64,000 bases of DNA from Lepisosteus oculatus (Eukaryota; Chordata; Actinopteri; Semionotiformes; Lepisosteidae). Made by a program: the position numbers and the translations under genes. Numbering within the stretch: position 1 is the first letter of the stretch; each line of letters opens with the position of its first letter. Positions 30,101-37,870 of the stretch are shown in pieces. Below the pieces are notes generated by a model, which ran no database searches, was not told where the DNA came from, and worked only from the letters and a program-made list of their open reading frames with translations. Where the stretch lies: assembly GCF_040954835.1 (NCBI RefSeq), contig NC_090704.1, positions 35,964,979 through 36,028,978 on the forward strand, read 5' to 3'.

Positions 30101-33100
30101 TTGCATAATCTCCCTGCTATGGATCTTCACAATAATCGTCTGCACTTATTGTAGTCCTTGGTTGGTTTGATAAACAGCCACAGTTATGGCTTGGACAGCA
30201 TGGATGGGTAGCTTGTCCCATACTCCCACAATGCTTTGTATAAAAAAGTGCGTCCTGTTCTCGGTGATACAGGTACTTCCCCCTAGTCACCATTTGTGCA
30301 AAAGTAGATCGTGCACCTCCTGTAAACTGTGTATCCCAAGAGAGAGAACAGTGTCTTGGGGCAGATAAAATGCTATGTGCAGTTTGAGGAGAGAGATATC
30401 ATGTGGGAAAAAAAACAGAACTTATTGTGCGCTATCTGAACATTCCCTTTCAAGGTGCCGTACAGTTTTATGGTACTCTGAACACTAATCATACAATAGT
30501 GTACTCAGTAGACCTTTAACCTATATCACAGACGGGCAAAAAAGAGACCATATGAGCCAGCTGAAAAACCCTATCCTTCACCACTCACTCCAACTGGGAC
30601 AGATCCTCGACTGCATCCACTTCCACAGAGTGGGCACTCCCTGGGACTGGAACCTGCAGCACAAAGCACACAGAGGTCACAAAGGCATCTACATTTGTCT
30701 GGTTCATTAGCAACGTGTGCTCCCAAATGGAAAGCATAACAAAGGTGTCGCTTGGATTTTAGGAAAGGAAGAATAAAGATGAATGAATTTTCCGCATCTA
30801 TATGATGTGGACTATTGACATACCTGGGTACTGGAGAGCCGGCTTTCAAGGAGGTTTTCGGCTGCATCTTCTGACTCCCAGGTGCTTCCTGAGGCTGGGG
30901 GCTGAGGAGGCTCAGCGTCCTTGTACATGGCCCACTTGCTGAGGTTCTCCACCGTGGGGTGAGGCAGCAATGTCTCAGCACGCAGCCAGTCCTCGGGGTT
31001 GCACCGTAGTGAACGGCTCTGGGCCCAGTGCACCTCCATAGAGGACTGATATATCCCTTCACCCATCAACTGGGCCACTTCTTGATCGGCCTCTTCCTCA
31101 TAATAAGAAGAAAGAAGGACCTCTTTTTCTGCATCTTCGTTGTCACAAAATCCTGCCATCTTTTCTCGGTTGCCCTCAGTTCCCCTTTGGCGTAGCTTAA
31201 ATTCTCCTCCACTGCTTGGCTTAGAAGACATCAGCTTTGCCACTTTAAACTGAGAAGGTCTTCTTTCTTCTTTGCTCATATAAGCATCTTTGGTTTCCAC
31301 TTTTCTCCCTCTTAACCCTGTATTCCTCTCCCTGACTTGCTCCCTCTCCCCTATATTTTCCACATTGCTCTGCCTTGTGGGATCCCCTGTCTTGAAACTC
31401 TTCTTACAGGATTTCAACAGTGTGAGGTCTGGCTGTACTGGGAGCACCAAACGGGCCCCAGGCTTAGGAGGGGTTCGAAGGGGCTCCTCGATGGTACTGG
31501 CGGTGGGTGATGCACCTTTGGACTTGATAATCTTGTGGACCCTTGGGAAGACAATGGCATACTTTGCATCGCCAGGACTGGCCTTCTCCTCTGGCTCACT
31601 CAGGCTCTCAGAAGGTGGTGGTGGGGAATTTGGATCATCTGCAGGGGAATCAGAAGAGTCTTCACAGTCTCCTGTGAGATCTTCTCTCCTTTGAGAGCCT
31701 GTCTTCCCTGTGGATTCCACCTCCTCTGGCCCTGGCTCAGATTTGGGACCCTGGATGTGGATTCTTTTGCCTGCCAAACTGGCAGTGCTAGCAAGACGGA
31801 TTGCCACCCTCCTACGGAACCGACTCTGCTTGCTGCTGCTGCAGTTCTTCTTCTTTGCCCTGGCAGACAGCCAGCCTGAGATACCAATTGCCCGGCTCAC
31901 TGAAGCCAGCTTAGCTCTCAGATTGAAACTCTTGGGGATCTTTCGATGAATCCAGCCAGATACACGGCGCAATGTAGTCATCCCTTTCCTCTTGGTGATA
32001 AGATTGCCAGTTGAGCCAGCAACTGACTCTGGAGGCACCTCAGTAATCTCTGCTGCCTTGTCACGCTTCCTCCTAGCCTGGTACCGAACAGAGGCAATCT
32101 TTACCCTTCCAAGCATCAGTCCAAAATTCTGAGGATGACCAGTGCCCTGTTTCTCTTCAGTGTCTCCTTTACTGGTTCTTTGGTCACCTGTTTGCACTTG
32201 CTCTTCTACAACAGATTTACTGCAAGACTTTACAGAACCTGCATCCAAAACATCTTGATTGACTTCTTGCTTTGAATTCTGTTGCTGTGTGGATGTGAGT
32301 CTGGCTTTAGCCTCTCGTTTCTTGGTCCTCAGTGTCAAGATCATATGAGACTGTCTCAGCATAAGACCTTGTGGGGATTTTGGGGAAGGAACTTCCAGCT
32401 CCTCATTCTTTTTTCCCCCTACATCTGGTTTCCCTTTGGAGATCTTTGCCACTGTAGCCACCTGAAGTATCGGAGATTTACTTTTTACTTGACCCTTCTG
32501 CCTAAGAGCAATCCCTTTCACCTTGGTGGTCTGTACTGGTGGTGTCTCTTTCTCAACGGGAGATGATTCTTTATTTTGCATTGGCTTGGACTTCACCTTG
32601 ACTCCACCTAGTAGTTTCGTTGTTAACTTGAGTGGCATGTCCTTTCTGGCCAAGGGAGTGCTTTTGCTTGCCTTTGGAGGTTCTTCGATATTATCATCCT
32701 GTATTTCCTTGCTATCTGATTTCATATCTTCCCCAGAGTTGGTTTCTTTCTGAGGTGACTCTGATGTTTCCTCCTCCTCACTGCTTTCAGCTTCCTCGCT
32801 GCTGGGTTCTTCTATCGGTTCCTCTTCTATTGTCTTTGGCTCTTTCCTCAGCTTTTGCTCCTCTTCATCCTCCTCCTCCTCACTGTCTGTTTCTGTGCTC
32901 TCATCACTTTCACTGGTTTTACTGGCTTTGCTCTCTTCCGTCCCTTCAGAATCCTCACTGCCATCAGACTTAGTATCACTGTCCTCCTGATCACTCTGCT
33001 TGGACTCTTCCCTGTCCTCCTCTGAACTCTCCATTACACTGTCCTCCTCCTCTTCCTCAGTCTCTGTGCTGCTGCCTTCCTCTGATTCTTCCTCTATCTC

Positions 33101-33802
33101 CTGGGTCTCCCCTCCTTTTGGGACCTTGCAAAGCTCTTCCTTCAGGTTGACCACATTCTTGGCCGCTTCCTTGGCTTGGGATTTTGAACCACTACCTTTT
33201 AGCTTCACTGCCTTCTCTGGGTTTCCCTTTGTCAGCCTGTCTGTGATCTCCACAGCATTTGTGTTCTCTTTTCTAATATCTTGCTTCCCAGCTACTTTAG
33301 GTTTTTCCTCTGGTGACTTTTGTTTTTGTATTAGTTCTTTATTACTTTGTATCCGTCTCTCTACTTGCCTCTCACAGCTCGGCTCTTTCTTCCCACCCTT
33401 ACTTCCTTTTGTCTTCTCTAGCTCTTTTCTGCTTTTATCTGCTGCTGCTTTACAGTCCTTTTTCAATTCTGTTGGCTTTGATTTGGTGGGTTCACTCTTC
33501 TCGGGCTTAGAGCTGTGAGCAGGCAATTCCTTGAATCTCTTTTTCTGTGTGTCACGCATCTCTTCTTTTGTAGATTCGTCTCTGGAGGATTTTCCCACGT
33601 GACTCTTGGATTTGTGCTCATTCAAAGGTCTAGGTTCTTCCACCTTATCTCTTTTCCCAGTCTCTGCTTTCTTATCTGCACTCCTGGACTCAGAGTGGGA
33701 AGCTCCGTGTCCTTTTCTTTTCCCACTGCTTTTCCTGGCTGGCTGGGAAGGAGCCATGGCCTCTCTCTCTAGGGATCAGAGTGCAATGATGTCCTTGTTC
33801 AT
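43..33802 (-). CDS. myo15b: myo15b, unconventional myosin XVb (3' end beyond window)
   Basis: Actin-based motor of the myosin XV class; the paralogue myosin XVa carries cargo to stereocilia tips. Twenty-six exons joined with matching phase give 1,824 residues. These are an N-terminal extension (1-978), then a motor with P-loop (about 1084-1092), switch [10 protein letters not shown] (about 1133), switch II DIYGFE (1356-1361), HYAG, RCLKPN (1562-1567) and a converter. Two IQ motifs follow (about 1673 and 1696), then a linker with IPAEL and LPHDIN, as precedes MyTH4-1 in the myosin XV family. The remaining tail (MyTH4, SH3, FERM expected) lies left of position 1. Position after llgl2 on the same strand favours XVb over XVa. 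The P-loop reads GQSGAGKT, where the usual myosin has GESGAGKT. One extra exon could be hidden in the 11.6-kb intron between 14,446 and 2,879. Confidence 0.9.
174..1747 (-). other. myo15b intron 25 with an old interspersed repeat
   Basis: No exon is needed here, since flanking exons join in phase. About 565-790 resembles a fish interspersed repeat (caggaggccattcagtcc ... ccagactcccacaa), whose relatives also appear near 19,800 and 30,150-30,310. The rest is AT-rich with nothing recognised. Confidence 0.5.
1748..1805 (-). CDS. myo15b: myo15b exon 25 (LEIPAEL)
   Basis: Encodes [19 protein letters not shown], aligning with VGHLEVPAELAGLLQAVAG of myosin XVa. Acceptor TTTCAG, donor GAGA|GTGAGT. 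Confidence 0.88.
2401..2495 (+). repeat. fish interspersed repeat fragment
   Basis: Reads caattcaattcaatttatt then tatagcacctttcacatcaa and ccaaggcactta. This is the widespread fish repeat whose consensus includes tatagcgcctttcacaa and caaagcgctttaca. It is in an intron of myo15b. Confidence 0.6.
2817..2879 (-). CDS. myo15b: myo15b exon 24 (post-IQ linker)
   Basis: Acceptor CTCCTCCCAG and donor GGGATG|GTAAGG bound 21 codons ([20 protein letters not shown] and M), phase 0 to 0. It is called on splice sites and phase, because the linker is poorly conserved. Confidence 0.7.
3103..3384 (-). mobile_element. tRNA-derived SINE copy 1
   Basis: Minus orientation. The right end carries the tRNA-like head (cactgtgccactgtgac and gaattgaaccccgggcccc, the complement of a B box). 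It is followed by caaactccacacagatagca, and the left end is the tail cacttcatccagttcagg. About twelve copies of this family lie in the window. Confidence 0.75.
4246..4583 (-). mobile_element. tRNA-derived SINE copy 2
   Basis: Near full length, minus orientation: head gagccactatgccacccc on the right, body caaactctacacaggtagca, tail actgcttcatccaattcagg then gagcagaggtctaccccagc on the left. Incidental open frames here are not genes. Confidence 0.75.
7358..7643 (+). mobile_element. SINE copy 3, head truncated
   Basis: Plus orientation; lacks most of the tRNA head. Contains gttttgtatgttctccatg, cccacaacccaaagatgta, gttaattggcttctgtaaaa and the tail ggataaagctgttagaaaat then ggatgatg. Confidence 0.7.
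9098..9207. repeat. 55-bp tandem duplication
   Basis: Two diverged copies sit back to back: ttcttggttcatcagagctt then ttaaatatagcatggttata, and ttcctggttcgctgaagctc then ttaaataaaatatgctcgta. Intronic, no gene. Confidence 0.6.
10242..11636 (+). mobile_element. hAT DNA transposon relic with 8-bp TSD
   Basis: Terminal inverted repeats begin CAGTGGTTCTCAAACT at the left and end AGTTTGAGAACCACTG at the right. Both sides carry the target duplication GCTTACAG (10,234-10,241 and 11,637-11,644). Inside, 10,794-11,300 encodes transposase-like pieces ([20 protein letters not shown], then [14 protein letters not shown]) in two frames, as in hAT transposases and ZBED-type domesticated relatives. At 1.4 kb and with a broken frame it is internally deleted and non-autonomous. 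It sits in an intron of myo15b. Confidence 0.9.
14446..14536 (-). CDS. myo15b: myo15b exon 23 (degenerate third IQ)
   Basis: Encodes [20 protein letters not shown] and [10 protein letters not shown]. This corresponds to the third lever-arm segment of myosin XV but lacks the IQ residues. Donor GGAAG|GTAGGA, phase 0. Confidence 0.87.
15318..15493 (-). CDS. myo15b: myo15b exon 22 (IQ motifs)
   Basis: Begins [13 protein letters not shown]. It then carries two IQ motifs, [18 protein letters not shown] and [16 protein letters not shown], expected to bind calmodulin-type light chains. Donor GCCAG|GTGAGA. Confidence 0.94.
15661..15778 (-). CDS. myo15b: myo15b exon 21
   Basis: Encodes [18 protein letters not shown] through HYQFGLTK, the last part of the converter leading to the lever arm. 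Phase agrees with both neighbours. Confidence 0.9.
16636..16760 (-). CDS. myo15b: myo15b exon 20 (converter)
   Basis: Encodes [20 protein letters not shown], the converter-proximal motif (LRYSGVLETVRIRKEGFP in myosin XVa). Confidence 0.94.
17113..17158 (-). CDS. myo15b: myo15b exon 19 (RCLKPN)
   Basis: A 46-nt exon encoding [15 protein letters not shown], with the universal RCxKPN motor motif. Acceptor TGACAG, donor AAAAG|GTAGGT. Confidence 0.92.
17970..18118 (-). CDS. myo15b: myo15b exon 18
   Basis: Encodes the variable loop 2-like stretch followed by [18 protein letters not shown], matching VAAKFQQSLLDLVEKMER. Ends two bases into the Arg codon. Confidence 0.92.
18767..18844 (-). CDS. myo15b: myo15b exon 17
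   Basis: Encodes [20 protein letters not shown], matching FLDKNHDQVRQDVLDLFVRS of myosin XVa. Phase 0 to 0. Confidence 0.93.
19105..19312 (-). mobile_element. SINE copy 4
   Basis: Minus orientation with head accactgtgctaccgtgctgc, body acacactccatgcagatggc and acaccctggatgggcactca on the left. It lacks the 3' tail. Confidence 0.7.
19431..19556 (-). CDS. myo15b: myo15b exon 16 (HYAG)
   Basis: Encodes [14 protein letters not shown] and [10 protein letters not shown]. These lower-50-kDa motifs are nearly identical to myosin XVa. Donor CCAG|GTACGT. Confidence 0.94.
20127..20258 (-). CDS. myo15b: myo15b exon 15 (GILRILDDQ)
   Basis: Forty-four codons, phase 0 to 0, including [17 protein letters not shown], as in [12 protein letters not shown] of myosin XVa. 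Confidence 0.94.
20410..20442. repeat. 12-bp perfect inverted repeat
   Basis: AGCTGTTCCACA (20,410-20,421) and TGTGGAACAGCT (20,431-20,442) are separated by 9 bases. Intronic and short; function unknown. Confidence 0.6.
20615..20835 (+). mobile_element. SINE copy 5, abutting a myo15b donor
   Basis: Clean head (gggtggcacaatagcgcagt, then ggttcaattcctgaggtgct) and body (gtgtggagtttgtatgttct, cctcccacagtccaaaggga). The 3' end is truncated about ten bases from the donor of exon 14, antisense to the gene. Confidence 0.85.
20849..20944 (-). CDS. myo15b: myo15b exon 14 ([13 protein letters not shown])
   Basis: Encodes [18 protein letters not shown]. The relay segment after it reads [10 protein letters not shown], where most myosins have FNxxxFxxEQ. 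A SINE begins within a few bases of the donor on the intron side. Confidence 0.94.
21452..21575 (-). CDS. myo15b: myo15b exon 13 (switch II DIYGFE)
   Basis: Encodes [20 protein letters not shown] and the switch II motif GIVDIYGFE. The donor, GAG|GTGCTG, is weaker than the others but fits in phase. Confidence 0.92.
21657..21775 (-). mobile_element. SINE copy 6, 3' fragment
   Basis: Minus orientation fragment: ttctaactgcttcatcgaat, agggagccggagtctcaagc and acaccctggatgggatgcca. Lies just right of the myo15b switch II exon. Confidence 0.65.
22463..22521 (-). CDS. myo15b: myo15b exon 12
   Basis: Short exon encoding [17 protein letters not shown], equivalent to the KIFTPLTVESAVDAR segment. Acceptor TTTTGCCAG, donor CCAG|GTATGT. 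Confidence 0.9.
22711..23005 (+). mobile_element. SINE copy 7, degenerate
   Basis: Head ggggaagcacagtggtgaag, then gagttcaatttccagagagc, body gcatggagtttgtatgtctt and ttcccacagtccaaagacat, and a diverged tail. Old copy in myo15b intron 11. Confidence 0.65.
23482..23595 (-). CDS. myo15b: myo15b exon 11
   Basis: Thirty-eight codons, phase 0 to 0. [14 protein letters not shown] aligns with LLQISPEGLQKAIT of myosin XVa. Confidence 0.92.
24498..24580. repeat. 27-bp inverted repeat (hairpin)
   Basis: Arms 24,498-24,524 and 24,554-24,580 are reverse complements with one mismatch (gaaggatttgtaagtctgca against the complement of tgcatacttacaaatccttc). A 29-base loop separates them. It is intronic in myo15b. 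The shape fits a small fold-back element or a pre-miRNA-like hairpin; no target duplication was found. Confidence 0.7.
24953..25114 (-). CDS. myo15b: myo15b exon 10 (upper 50 kDa)
   Basis: Fifty-four codons, phase 0 to 0, encoding [15 protein letters not shown] and [12 protein letters not shown]. This matches the ILHLGN region of myosin XVa. The exon opens with seven G in a row after the acceptor. Confidence 0.92.
25814..25927 (-). CDS. myo15b: myo15b exon 9 ([13 protein letters not shown])
   Basis: Thirty-eight codons, phase 0 to 0, encoding [13 protein letters not shown] and ETYYYLNQ. Both are standard upper-50-kDa motor motifs. Confidence 0.94.
26742..26805 (-). CDS. myo15b: myo15b exon 8 ([13 protein letters not shown])
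   Basis: Encodes [13 protein letters not shown], a near-invariant myosin head motif, ahead of donor CCAG|GTGGGT. Confidence 0.93.
27187..27475 (-). mobile_element. SINE copy 8
   Basis: Full-length minus copy: head taccatgccaccctgcatca on the right, body gaggaaaccagtggggaaaa and ggactgtgggaggaaacgag, tail ccattttatctgatgcagag on the left. Confidence 0.75.
27628..27731 (-). CDS. myo15b: myo15b exon 7 (switch I)
   Basis: Encodes [12 protein letters not shown] and the switch I signature NNNSSRFGK with its Ser-Ser-Arg intact. The acceptor is CCCCCAG at 27,732. The closer CACAG seven bases on would break phase with exon 6. Confidence 0.92.
27860..27953 (-). CDS. myo15b: myo15b exon 6 (P-loop)
   Basis: Carries the nucleotide-binding P-loop as [15 protein letters not shown]. 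The Gly-Lys-Thr core is intact, but the second residue of the GESGAGKT signature is Gln instead of Glu. Donor GACAG|GTCAGT. Confidence 0.93.
28282..28356 (-). CDS. myo15b: myo15b exon 5 ([11 protein letters not shown])
   Basis: Encodes [20 protein letters not shown] up to CVVIS just before the P-loop. Acceptor CTCTCTAG, donor CATCAG|GTAGGA. Confidence 0.92.
28999..29108 (-). CDS. myo15b: myo15b exon 4 ([13 protein letters not shown])
   Basis: Encodes [16 protein letters not shown] and on to the GNPP motif. This is the classic myosin head segment (Y-x-G-x-x-L-x-x-V-N-P) ahead of the P-loop. Donor CCCC|GTGAGT. Confidence 0.93.
29616..29679 (-). CDS. myo15b: myo15b exon 3 (motor N-terminal)
   Basis: Acceptor TTTTTCCAG, donor TTTAC|GTATGT. 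Encodes [17 protein letters not shown], the conserved start of the myosin head. Phase agrees with both neighbours. Confidence 0.92.
30080..30320. repeat. interspersed repeat, CR1/L2-type 3' region
   Basis: Contains tagcttgtcccatactccca and aaaaaagtgcgtcctgttct. The second motif recurs at about 36,305 (aaaagtgcctcctgttcttg) next to a reverse transcriptase relic, and the first is echoed near 675. Probably one retroelement family. Confidence 0.5.
30589..30653 (-). CDS. myo15b: myo15b exon 2 (motor entry, VEDLSQLE)
   Basis: Acceptor CTGCAG, donor GGA|GTGAGT. Encodes [13 protein letters not shown], matching the GVEDMTQLE start of the myosin XV motor. It ends two bases into a codon, which the next exon completes. 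Confidence 0.9.
30824..33757 (-). CDS. myo15b: myo15b coding exon 1: 978-residue N-terminal extension
   Basis: Begins at the ATG at 33,757 (context GCCATGG) and ends at donor CCCAG|GTATGT, phase 0. The protein is highly charged. Lys/Ser/Glu-rich sequence covers about residues 1-215, a Glu/Ser/Asp run about 220-345, a Lys/Arg-rich basic stretch about 350-620, and Pro/Ser-rich sequence about 680-760. A more ordered C-terminal end carries [10 protein letters not shown] before the motor. Myosin XVa also has a very large N-terminal exon, but the sequence here is low complexity and I recognise no domain. Long plus-strand open frames opposite this exon are shadows of its codon bias. Confidence 0.88.
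33758..33802 (-). other. myo15b: myo15b 5' UTR part of the first coding exon
   Basis: Polypyrimidine acceptor TTTTTGTATTAG precedes position 33,802. The 45-nt leader begins with a short upstream open frame, ATG AAC AAG ... TGA, that closes before the main ATG. A second AG nearer the ATG (CCCTAG at about 33,765) could serve as an alternative acceptor. Confidence 0.5.
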
Positions 33803-35457
33803 CTAATACAAAAACGACAGCGATCATTTAGTTCAATTCAAAGCGAAGAATATTTAGGATTGCTTCATTTCTAAGGGCTATGTTGCCATAGCAAAACCCA
33901 ACTTTAAAAGTTAAGTTCAAGCAAACTCTACACCAAACAGACACTGGGAGATGTATTTCTTCAAGGTGACTGAGAAATTAAGCAGTAACATATAAAACAA
34001 AAAAAAATAGTCACAGTGGGAGAACTGTGTCTTTTTAGCCTTTGAAAGAGAAAGAGTGAGATTTCACATTGTCATTTATCATATATATATTTATCAATAT
34101 TTCATTTGCAAATATTAATAGATCAAGACTGTTATTCGTTATTCGTTTTAAAAGATGAAGAACATATTTTAAACTGCAAAGCACTCAACTTCCAACTCCG
34201 TAGCTCCATTGGTTAAAATAAGCAAGTTAACAAACAATTTATACTAGTGTTTTAATACAGTTTTTGCATTAAAACAAAAAATTACATGCAGTAATTGAAT
34301 AAGCCTAAGAATACATCAATAAAATCTCAAATTATATATGCTTTGTATATGCACAGACACACATACAGTATACACAGTACATCACCTGCTACAATTGTGG
34401 GGTTCCCAGATGCAACAATTCCTGAAAAAATGTAAATCATTATTATATTATTTTTAAAAATTCACTGAAACATAGACATCTCTCAAAGTCTGTTTATGCT
34501 TGAGGCACCCCAGCATCATTTGAAGAGGAATTTGACATAGGGCGCACTGAATAAACTCAAATTTAAAAGCTAGTGTTCATTTAAAGTAATTTAGGTTTTA
34601 ATATGACTAGGTGTTTCAAGTCATTATGTTGAGATTCAAATTCAAATACCAAATCAAATTAACTTTCCTTGGATATTTACAATATTTTGAAAATGGATTG
34701 AAACTGTGCCGTTGCACTGCCTCCTTTCTGATTTGGTTATTCAGCAGCACAGCACAGTCACTCCTCTTCTGAATAGATCTGCCACTTGAAATCCTTAAGC
34801 AAGCGGAATAAAACATAAAAACGTCTACAACAAGTGGTTTGCCCTGTTAAAACCAGCTGAGGTTGATCCAACATCACTATATTTCCGTGGAGAAAAAAAA
34901 GCTTGGTATGAAAGCCACACAGGTAGTTTTAACTGCCCAAAGCTGTGGAGCTCTGATAACTGGGCCATCTCCTGGTGGGAGTCCACATGGCACAATATTC
35001 AGATATTCAGATGAAAAGGGCAAAAAGAAAAACACATTTTCTTATTTTAAATCCGTAACCAACAATTATTTATTAAAGAAAACACGATATCTCTTTAAAA
35101 TTTGTGTTTACCAATTTCAGTCTAATTTCCAGTCCGACCTGAACAAACTCAAAATGCCCTACTGACTATTTTGAATGACACTTTCAAGAAATTATTTTCT
35201 TCCCTTTATGCTAACAATTCAGAAAGGAGCAGCCACTTTTCTAAACTGCCGTCACAAATTCTTCACGCATACAGAAAACTCCAGGTTTTTGCAGGACACA
35301 ACGAATTTAAAGGGAAAAATGTTATAAAATATCCTCTAGTGCCAAAACTCAGCATATACAAAAATAATTTTTGCAAATACTGTATGTCAACGTTGATGGA
35401 AGATGTCCCCCTCTCTGTATAATATATCCTTGCAGGTGAGTCGTAGTGTGTTCTTAC

Positions 35458-35530
35458 CTGTGTGCTCAGCTGCTGGGCAGTCATGACCGGGACCCCCTGA
35501 GGGAGGCTGACAGTCAGAGCGCACAAGGAG
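35458..35530 (-). other. candidate non-coding first exon of myo15b
   Basis: A strong donor, CACACAG|GTAAGA, ends at 35,458. The upstream ATG frame at 35,526 stays open into the donor. Spliced to the acceptor at 33,802 it would run a few codons and stop, giving an upstream open frame in the leader. The upper limit is arbitrary because no promoter was identified. Confidence 0.3.
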
Positions 35531-35688
35531 GCTGGCTGTCACACACACGGGTCAGCTGTGAATTATTCAGTTTCTCTACACAGGCCATGGAATTGTGCTC
35601 CCATTCATATCAGCAGCTGGCCGACAGGACCCAGAAAGGTGAGAAGAGCCAGGGAGAGACTGACAATGGGTGCTGACAAATGCGTGAC

Positions 35689-35722
35689 GGGGATGGGGGG
35701 GGGGTTGGGGTGAGCTGGGAAC
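35689..35722 (+). other. G-run with quadruplex-forming pattern
   Basis: Four or more G-tracts occur in 34 bases (GGGG-AT-G10-TT-GGGG-TGAGCT-GGG), upstream of the putative myo15b leader exon. A low-complexity site without a known role here. Confidence 0.5.
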
Positions 35723-35969
35723 TGAAGTGCTCATCACAGTCCAGAGTGGCTCACGCAGCCCTTGATGTAGTGAGGACCACCTGCACTCGAGGGGGCTCTG
35801 ACTGAAACTGCTGTCCTGTTTTCACAGTAGGATCTGGGAGGTTTCTGAGGCCCCTAAAAGTTTACCAAAGGAGTGCATAGAAAAGCCAGCACAGATCTTA
35901 ATTAGGCAGTCAAATCCACAGTCCCCATCAATTCGTTACACAGGCATCAACAGAGACCACCTGGATAAG

Positions 35970-36370
35970 ACTAGACTTTTTGTTTTGAAGTACAATGCAA
36001 TTTTCAATAATAAAAAGATAAGGAGGACCTTCTGTATTCAGAAACTGTGTAATGCACTCATTAGACAACATCTAGAACATAGCAGAGAGTTCTGGCACAT
36101 ACAGTAATAAAAAATAATAGATACCACAGAGAAACTTAAAGGAAGATCAACAGGATTCTTTCCCGAACTAAAGGTCATGATTTACAAGAACAGTTTGAAG
36201 GAATTTTGTCTGGTTAATCTTTAACAGCTGTTTCTTAGAGGATCTTGGGGAAATAAGTTCAATGACGTGCTTAGGCTGCGCATTTAAAACCCACTGACTC
36301 CTGTGTGCAAAAGTGCCTCCTGTTCTTGGTCTTTAAATCACTCTCACCTAATTCATTTGTATCCTTATTA
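35970..36370 (+). mobile_element. CR1/L2-like non-LTR reverse transcriptase relic
   Basis: Plus-strand translation reads LIRQHLEHSREFWHIQ, stops, then EKLKGRSTGFFPELKVMIYK and NSLKEFCLVNL. These match the HLEY-x-x-x-W and the K-L-E-x-V-Q-R-R-x-x-x-x-I-P-G-L / L-x-x-L block at the end of CR1/L2 reverse transcriptases. Stops and gaps show it is dead. Confidence 0.7.
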
Positions 36371-36737
36371 CACTACCGAGCATAAATAAAGTAACCCAGT
36401 GGGTTTGGTGCATCTAGTATCTTGTGGGATTTTGACTGACTGTATCAAGGTCTCAAATAATTTTCTTAACAAATAGCCTAAAAGATAATGTGTAGGGAAC
36501 ACCTGAAAGAAAACTGCTGTTGTCAAAGGTTTTGATTCATATCTAAAATGTATTATGAGTCTAATTAAAGACAAAATTATTTGTTACCTGTAATGTGTAA
36601 AGCTGTCACATCAGGACTGCACCTGATCTGCGCATCTGTAACCATCTCCTCAACAGTCAGCTGTTCATCTTGTGATTAATCCCCTACTTGCTATTATTTC
36701 CATACACTCTGTTGTATTTTGACACCATTGTTCAAAA

Positions 36738-36975
36738 TACAGTGGTGAGCATTGCTGTCTTGCATTATTGTGGCAATGAGTTCAGTTATGGACCTGGGGT
36801 GCTGCATGGAGTTTGTATGTTCTCCCTGCATTTCCATGGGTTCCTCTGGTTACTCTGATTTCCTCCCACACTCCAAATACATTGGCAGGCTAACTGGCTT
36901 CTGGAAACATTGGGCCCTGGTGCGAGTATGTGTGCCCCCATACTGGCATCCCATCCAGGTGTAGAATGGCTCAGC
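36738..36975 (+). mobile_element. SINE copy 9
   Basis: Plus orientation: gtggtgagcattgctgtctt, gcatggagtttgtatgttct, cctcccacactccaaataca and ttctggaaacattgggccct. Confidence 0.75.
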
Positions 36976-37369
36976 AATATAGAACAGTTGCACTATTTTT
37001 TTAGGTAAATTGGTGCTCTGAGGGATCACCTAACATAATGATGACATATATAAAATATATGAATTTATATATATATATTGAATATAGCATTTCCAATTCT
37101 AAAACTTTCAATAAGCACTAAAAAATTCTCCAGACCAGAACTGAGCACGCCTGAGGTGAAGAATTTGATAAACCAGGGCAAGCTGCTGCTGTAAAATGAA
37201 AACCAGGAGGCATAGGGGATCTCCAGAAAGAGGATCAGGGAACCCTGCCCTACCTGCCCTGTAATATAACCTGCTCTTCCAATAACAACTGATCAATACT
37301 GAATATAACACCAGTAATGATATTGCTGACCCTGCATCTGGGCGCCCTGCAGGAAACTGTGTTCTGCAC

Positions 37370-37625
37370 TGTTACCCACCCCTCTAAGGGTGTGTTTAAG
37401 TTGGCCGCCGCCGCTCTGGACCGCTTCCTCGAATCATGTTACTGCGGAACAAGAGCTGCCGAAGCCAATTGCGCGTAGTCAATTAGCGGACAAAGCGTCT
37501 CTCAATTATGCATGATGGAGAGCTTGGCCGTGCATGTATGATGACTGATCTCTCTTTTGTCCACCCTCTGCATAATTCAGCAGAGGGTTCTTCTGCTGTA
37601 CACTGCTGCAGCAACTTCCATAAAG
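37370..37625. promoter_or_regulatory. possible conserved regulatory element
   Basis: A block of mixed GC and homeodomain-like motifs (CAATTAG, CAATTATGCAT, GCATAATTC) with CpGs (gttggccgccgccgctctgg). It also has a 9-bp inverted repeat, ACCCTCTGC / GCAGAGGGT (37,563-37,588). It lies between avidin and myo15b, carries no reading frame and differs from the AT-rich flanks. Confidence 0.3.
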
Positions 37626-37734
37626 CTACCGAAGTTCCTTAGAAAAGCTAAACCTTTACATAATTGACTTTTTCTTGTTTAGCTACATTTGTTTTACACC
37701 TTTGTCTTTTTATTCTGTCTCCAGAGATTTTTTG

Positions 37735-37870
37735 ATGGGTGACATTAGTGGTAGGTTAGTCTGCCCTGGTGTAAGTACAGATGGCTGTGCGTCTACCCAG
37801 CAATTGAGTGGCATCCAAACCAGGGTGTATGGACTCCTGCTCACCCACAGTGGATAATGCAGAAGCTGGA
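37735..37870 (+). mobile_element. SINE copy 10, 3' part
   Basis: Contains ctgccctggtgtaagtacag, gagtggcatccaaaccaggg and cacccacagtggataatgca. These resemble the consensus tail of the SINE family, without the tRNA head. Confidence 0.5.

Noticed and set aside
31290..33806. Plus-strand open frames of up to 172 codons
   Set aside because: They lie opposite the charged N-terminal exon of myo15b and mirror its codon bias (Ser/Leu runs opposite Glu/Lys codons).
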